A stretch of DNA of 64,000 nt, taken from positions 1,743,015 to 1,807,014 of the forward strand of contig CM020508.1 in the NCBI GenBank assembly GCA_009823395.1, in the 5' to 3' direction. The stretch is from Thamnaconus septentrionalis (Eukaryota; Chordata; Actinopteri; Tetraodontiformes; Monacanthidae). Both the position numbers and the translations under genes were made by a program. This document shows positions 39,036 to 64,000 of this stretch, piece by piece (within the stretch, counting starts at the first letter, position 1; every line of letters begins with the position of its first letter). The notes under the pieces are model-generated. The model had not been told where the DNA came from, ran no database searches, and saw only the letters and a list, made by a program, of their open reading frames with translations.

Positions 39036-41504
39036 TAACAATTTATTCAACAAAAAAATGGTTTATTTGGGATACGCATTGGCAGTACAAATGAAGACCA
39101 TAAAACCTACACCTTCCAGCTATAGATACTTTTTTTCTCCACAGAAAACAGGTTTGGAACTGGAATTAAAAAGACATGTTTTTCTTTTGATTCTTTTTTT
39201 TTTTTTTTTTTTTTAACCCTACGCAGAGATCTTAGAAGTTAAAACCTGTCAAGGACTAAAAAAAAGGCTCCACGGTTTCACCCAGAAATCTTTATAAAAA
39301 AGAAGTTAACATTCAAAAACACTGCAGTACGTTATTTTATTGAACAAAAAGACATGCAACAAATAAAACATTTCATGTTTTACAAATTATTCTTTTTTTC
39401 ATTTTTTTTCAACCTTTTCATGTCTCTTCTTCTTCCGTTTTTATATTCCAAAAAAACTAAAAAGCATCATTACATGAAGCTTCAGTAATATTTGACAGGC
39501 AATGTAAAAAGTGAGAGTTTAAGCTGTCTTTTTTGTGTTTTTGGGGGGAGGAGAGAAGGAAAAAAAATCTGTCTCGTGGTGTTTTTTTCCTCGCATGGCA
39601 GCCGCTGTCAGTTCACTCCAGTGACTTGTGGAGACACGACGGGCGGTTGTGTGTATCACCGGGGTGGCGCTCAGCCCTCCCATCACGCCGCGGGGGGAGG
39701 AGGAATAGGAAGGGAGAAGGGAGGAGGGAGGAGAGAGGAGAGAGGAGGAGATGCTCCTGATGGTCCAGGTCGCTCCCATGAGTCTCATACATGTGTCATA
39801 CATACAAACGCCGCCGCCGCCGACAAGGGTTTGAAAAATTCCTGCGGTTGCGACTCTGGTGTGAGCGGCCGTTTGGTTCTGATTGTTGCTTCTGTTTGTT
39901 TTTTGTTGCTTGTTTTTTGTGTTGGTACAAATCCCATTCAAATGGTCGCCAGATATTTTTTCAAAGGACGGAATAACAAAAATATCGCATGTTTTTTTTT
40001 TCTTCCCCTGGACCAAACAGAACGTTCATCACATTGTGTTAAAAATGGCTGATTGAAAAAAAAAAGACAAAAGAAGTCAAAAAAAAGAAAAAAGAAAAAG
40101 AAGGTGCATATCTACAAACTGTATTAAGAGCATGTATAGGCTAAATCACATACAATGATAGCGTTAAAAAAGAGATACAATAATAAAATGAAAAGAAAAC
40201 TGTAGAAATATACACAAACATTTCTATGTAATATGTGAAAATTTCTACCAATTTGTTGTCATCAAGATGTTTGTTTTTATTCCGACGAAAAAATAAAAAA
40301 AAGCAAACTGCATTTGGCCTCTAGTTTGGATCTGAAGGCAGCAAACAAAGACGTGAGTGAAGCTGAACCCAGAGAGACGGGCGACGAGGTCTGCCATTGT
40401 TTTTTTTTGGTATTGTAGTGCGATAAACAGCCGTTGGTCAGCGGCATGAATCAGAGTGAAGGGTCAGTTCGCTCTGAAGAATGTGGCTCCCCACTCGACT
40501 TTAAAGGTGAAAAACACTTTTATCTGTTCATCTGTTGCCACAATCCTGACTTGCACGGAGACGTCTGGCATGTGAGATCACTGGATTAGTTTCCTTACAG
40601 CAGCAGTGCATCACTGCCGTTAGTTCCGTCCTCTGGATGACGGCACAAATATCCAGAGAATTAAAAAGTGAAGTTGAATTAAATCAGACGGAACCTGTGT
40701 CTGCTACAAATCAACTTTGACAGGATTTATGGATTTGGTTACCAGCCGTTTATTAACTTATTTATTTATTTTTGGCTCCTACGCATGTTTTGTTGTCGCT
40801 TTCTCTTTTCTCCCCAACACGACTACATTCATGCCATCCTGTTGAACTGAACGTCTGCAATTCAGGCTCATCCTGTTATCATCATACAGGTATTTTATTA
40901 TTGTTATGATTATTATTACTATATCTTATTTTTTTTTTTTTTGCATTGCTGAGCTGCTCACTTTGCAGAATTCCTTCTACTGTAAAGTATTAAATACCTA
41001 ATACTGTGTTGGTGACAGAGGACGAAAGTCAGCGCACTAAAAGTAACGTCATGAAATGTAACTTTATCAAAATTCACCTCCTGGGCTCGAACTTTGGCAC
41101 CGTAGATGAACAAGAGTGGGGCGATCAAGACGGAACAGAGAGGGAGTAAAGCAGCGCAGGAGCTGGACAGATCAAAAAACCAAAAAATAATCTTTAGTTG
41201 TTTTTCTTGGCCGACAGTCCCGACAGAGGTAGTGTGAGAGAGGCGGGACGCTGGGAGGAAACTTTACAGAGTGAGAGAGTCGCAGGCTGCCATCTTCCGG
41301 ACTGAGGAAGAGGAGGAGGAGGAGGAAGAGGAGCAGGAGAAGAAGGAAGGAAAAAAAAAAATGTCCGTATTGTTGAAAATGTCATTGCAGACCCTGACCC
41401 CTGACCCCACCATGTGACTACATACAGTACGTCACGTCCAGTCCTGATGAGTGTGCATGTGTGTGTGTGTGCGTGTGTGCGTGTGGTGGAGGAAGACGGA
41501 AGGA
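39036..41504 (-). other. pbx1: Probable pbx1 3' UTR
   Basis: On the minus strand this directly follows the pbx1 stop codon (41505-41507). It is AT-rich with long T/A runs, no coding frame and minus-strand AATAAA signals near 39042-39047 and 39062-39067. A UTR of about 2.5 kb is plausible for PBX1. The exact end is not provable from sequence. Confidence 0.55.
39042..39047 (-). other. pbx1: Possible distal pbx1 poly(A) signal
   Basis: TTTATT on the plus strand is AATAAA on the minus strand, with a second copy at 39062-39067. Confidence 0.4.

Positions 41505-64000
<22,496 letters not shown>

Overview
The window is vertebrate nuclear DNA, almost certainly from a teleost fish. It holds compact multi-exon genes with GT-AG introns, canonical AATAAA signals, many microsatellites, and fish-type SINE, L2-like LINE, Tc1 and Harbinger remnants. 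I rebuilt each gene by reading exon ends against splice sites. Nearly all reading frames close exactly at the lengths expected for their families.

Layout from left to right: a divergent CPT2-like gene on the minus strand (1249-4491, five exons); a transposon-rich spacer (4492-7573); cpt2 on the plus strand (7574-10720, five exons); magoh on the minus strand (11419-13368); an intronless aatf on the plus strand (13790-15449) with one apparent frameshift; uck2 on the minus strand (16705-20017); tmco1 on the plus strand (20913-22645); aldh9a1 on the plus strand (24334-29426); med8 on the plus strand (30058-32764); a gene-poor stretch with a CpG-rich island (32765-39035); and pbx1 on the minus strand, from its 3' UTR near 39036 through seven coding exons (41505-53354) into a large intron that runs off the right edge.

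Functionally this is a mix of housekeeping genes: mitochondrial fatty-acid import (CPT2), carnitine synthesis (ALDH9A1), the exon-junction complex (MAGOH), nucleolar and transcription control (AATF), pyrimidine salvage (UCK2), an ER membrane calcium-channel/insertase protein (TMCO1) and Mediator (MED8). They end at a developmental homeobox regulator (PBX1) whose introns are rich in homeodomain-type TAAT motifs. uck2-tmco1-aldh9a1-pbx1 matches human 1q23-24 content, cpt2-magoh matches human 1p32, and aatf looks inserted. CPT2 and ALDH9A1 act in the same carnitine system.

The most notable observations are as follows. The two CPT2 genes are head-to-head, and the minus copy keeps the catalytic His but has lost two of three carnitine-binding residues. 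Their large exons look like a gene-conversion mosaic. cpt2 and magoh converge on one near-palindromic, two-way poly(A) signal. aatf is intronless. pbx1 preserves the Pbx1a/Pbx1b alternative exon with a very long pyrimidine tract beside it. Clusters of TTAGC/GCTAA motifs recur near the 5' ends of five genes.
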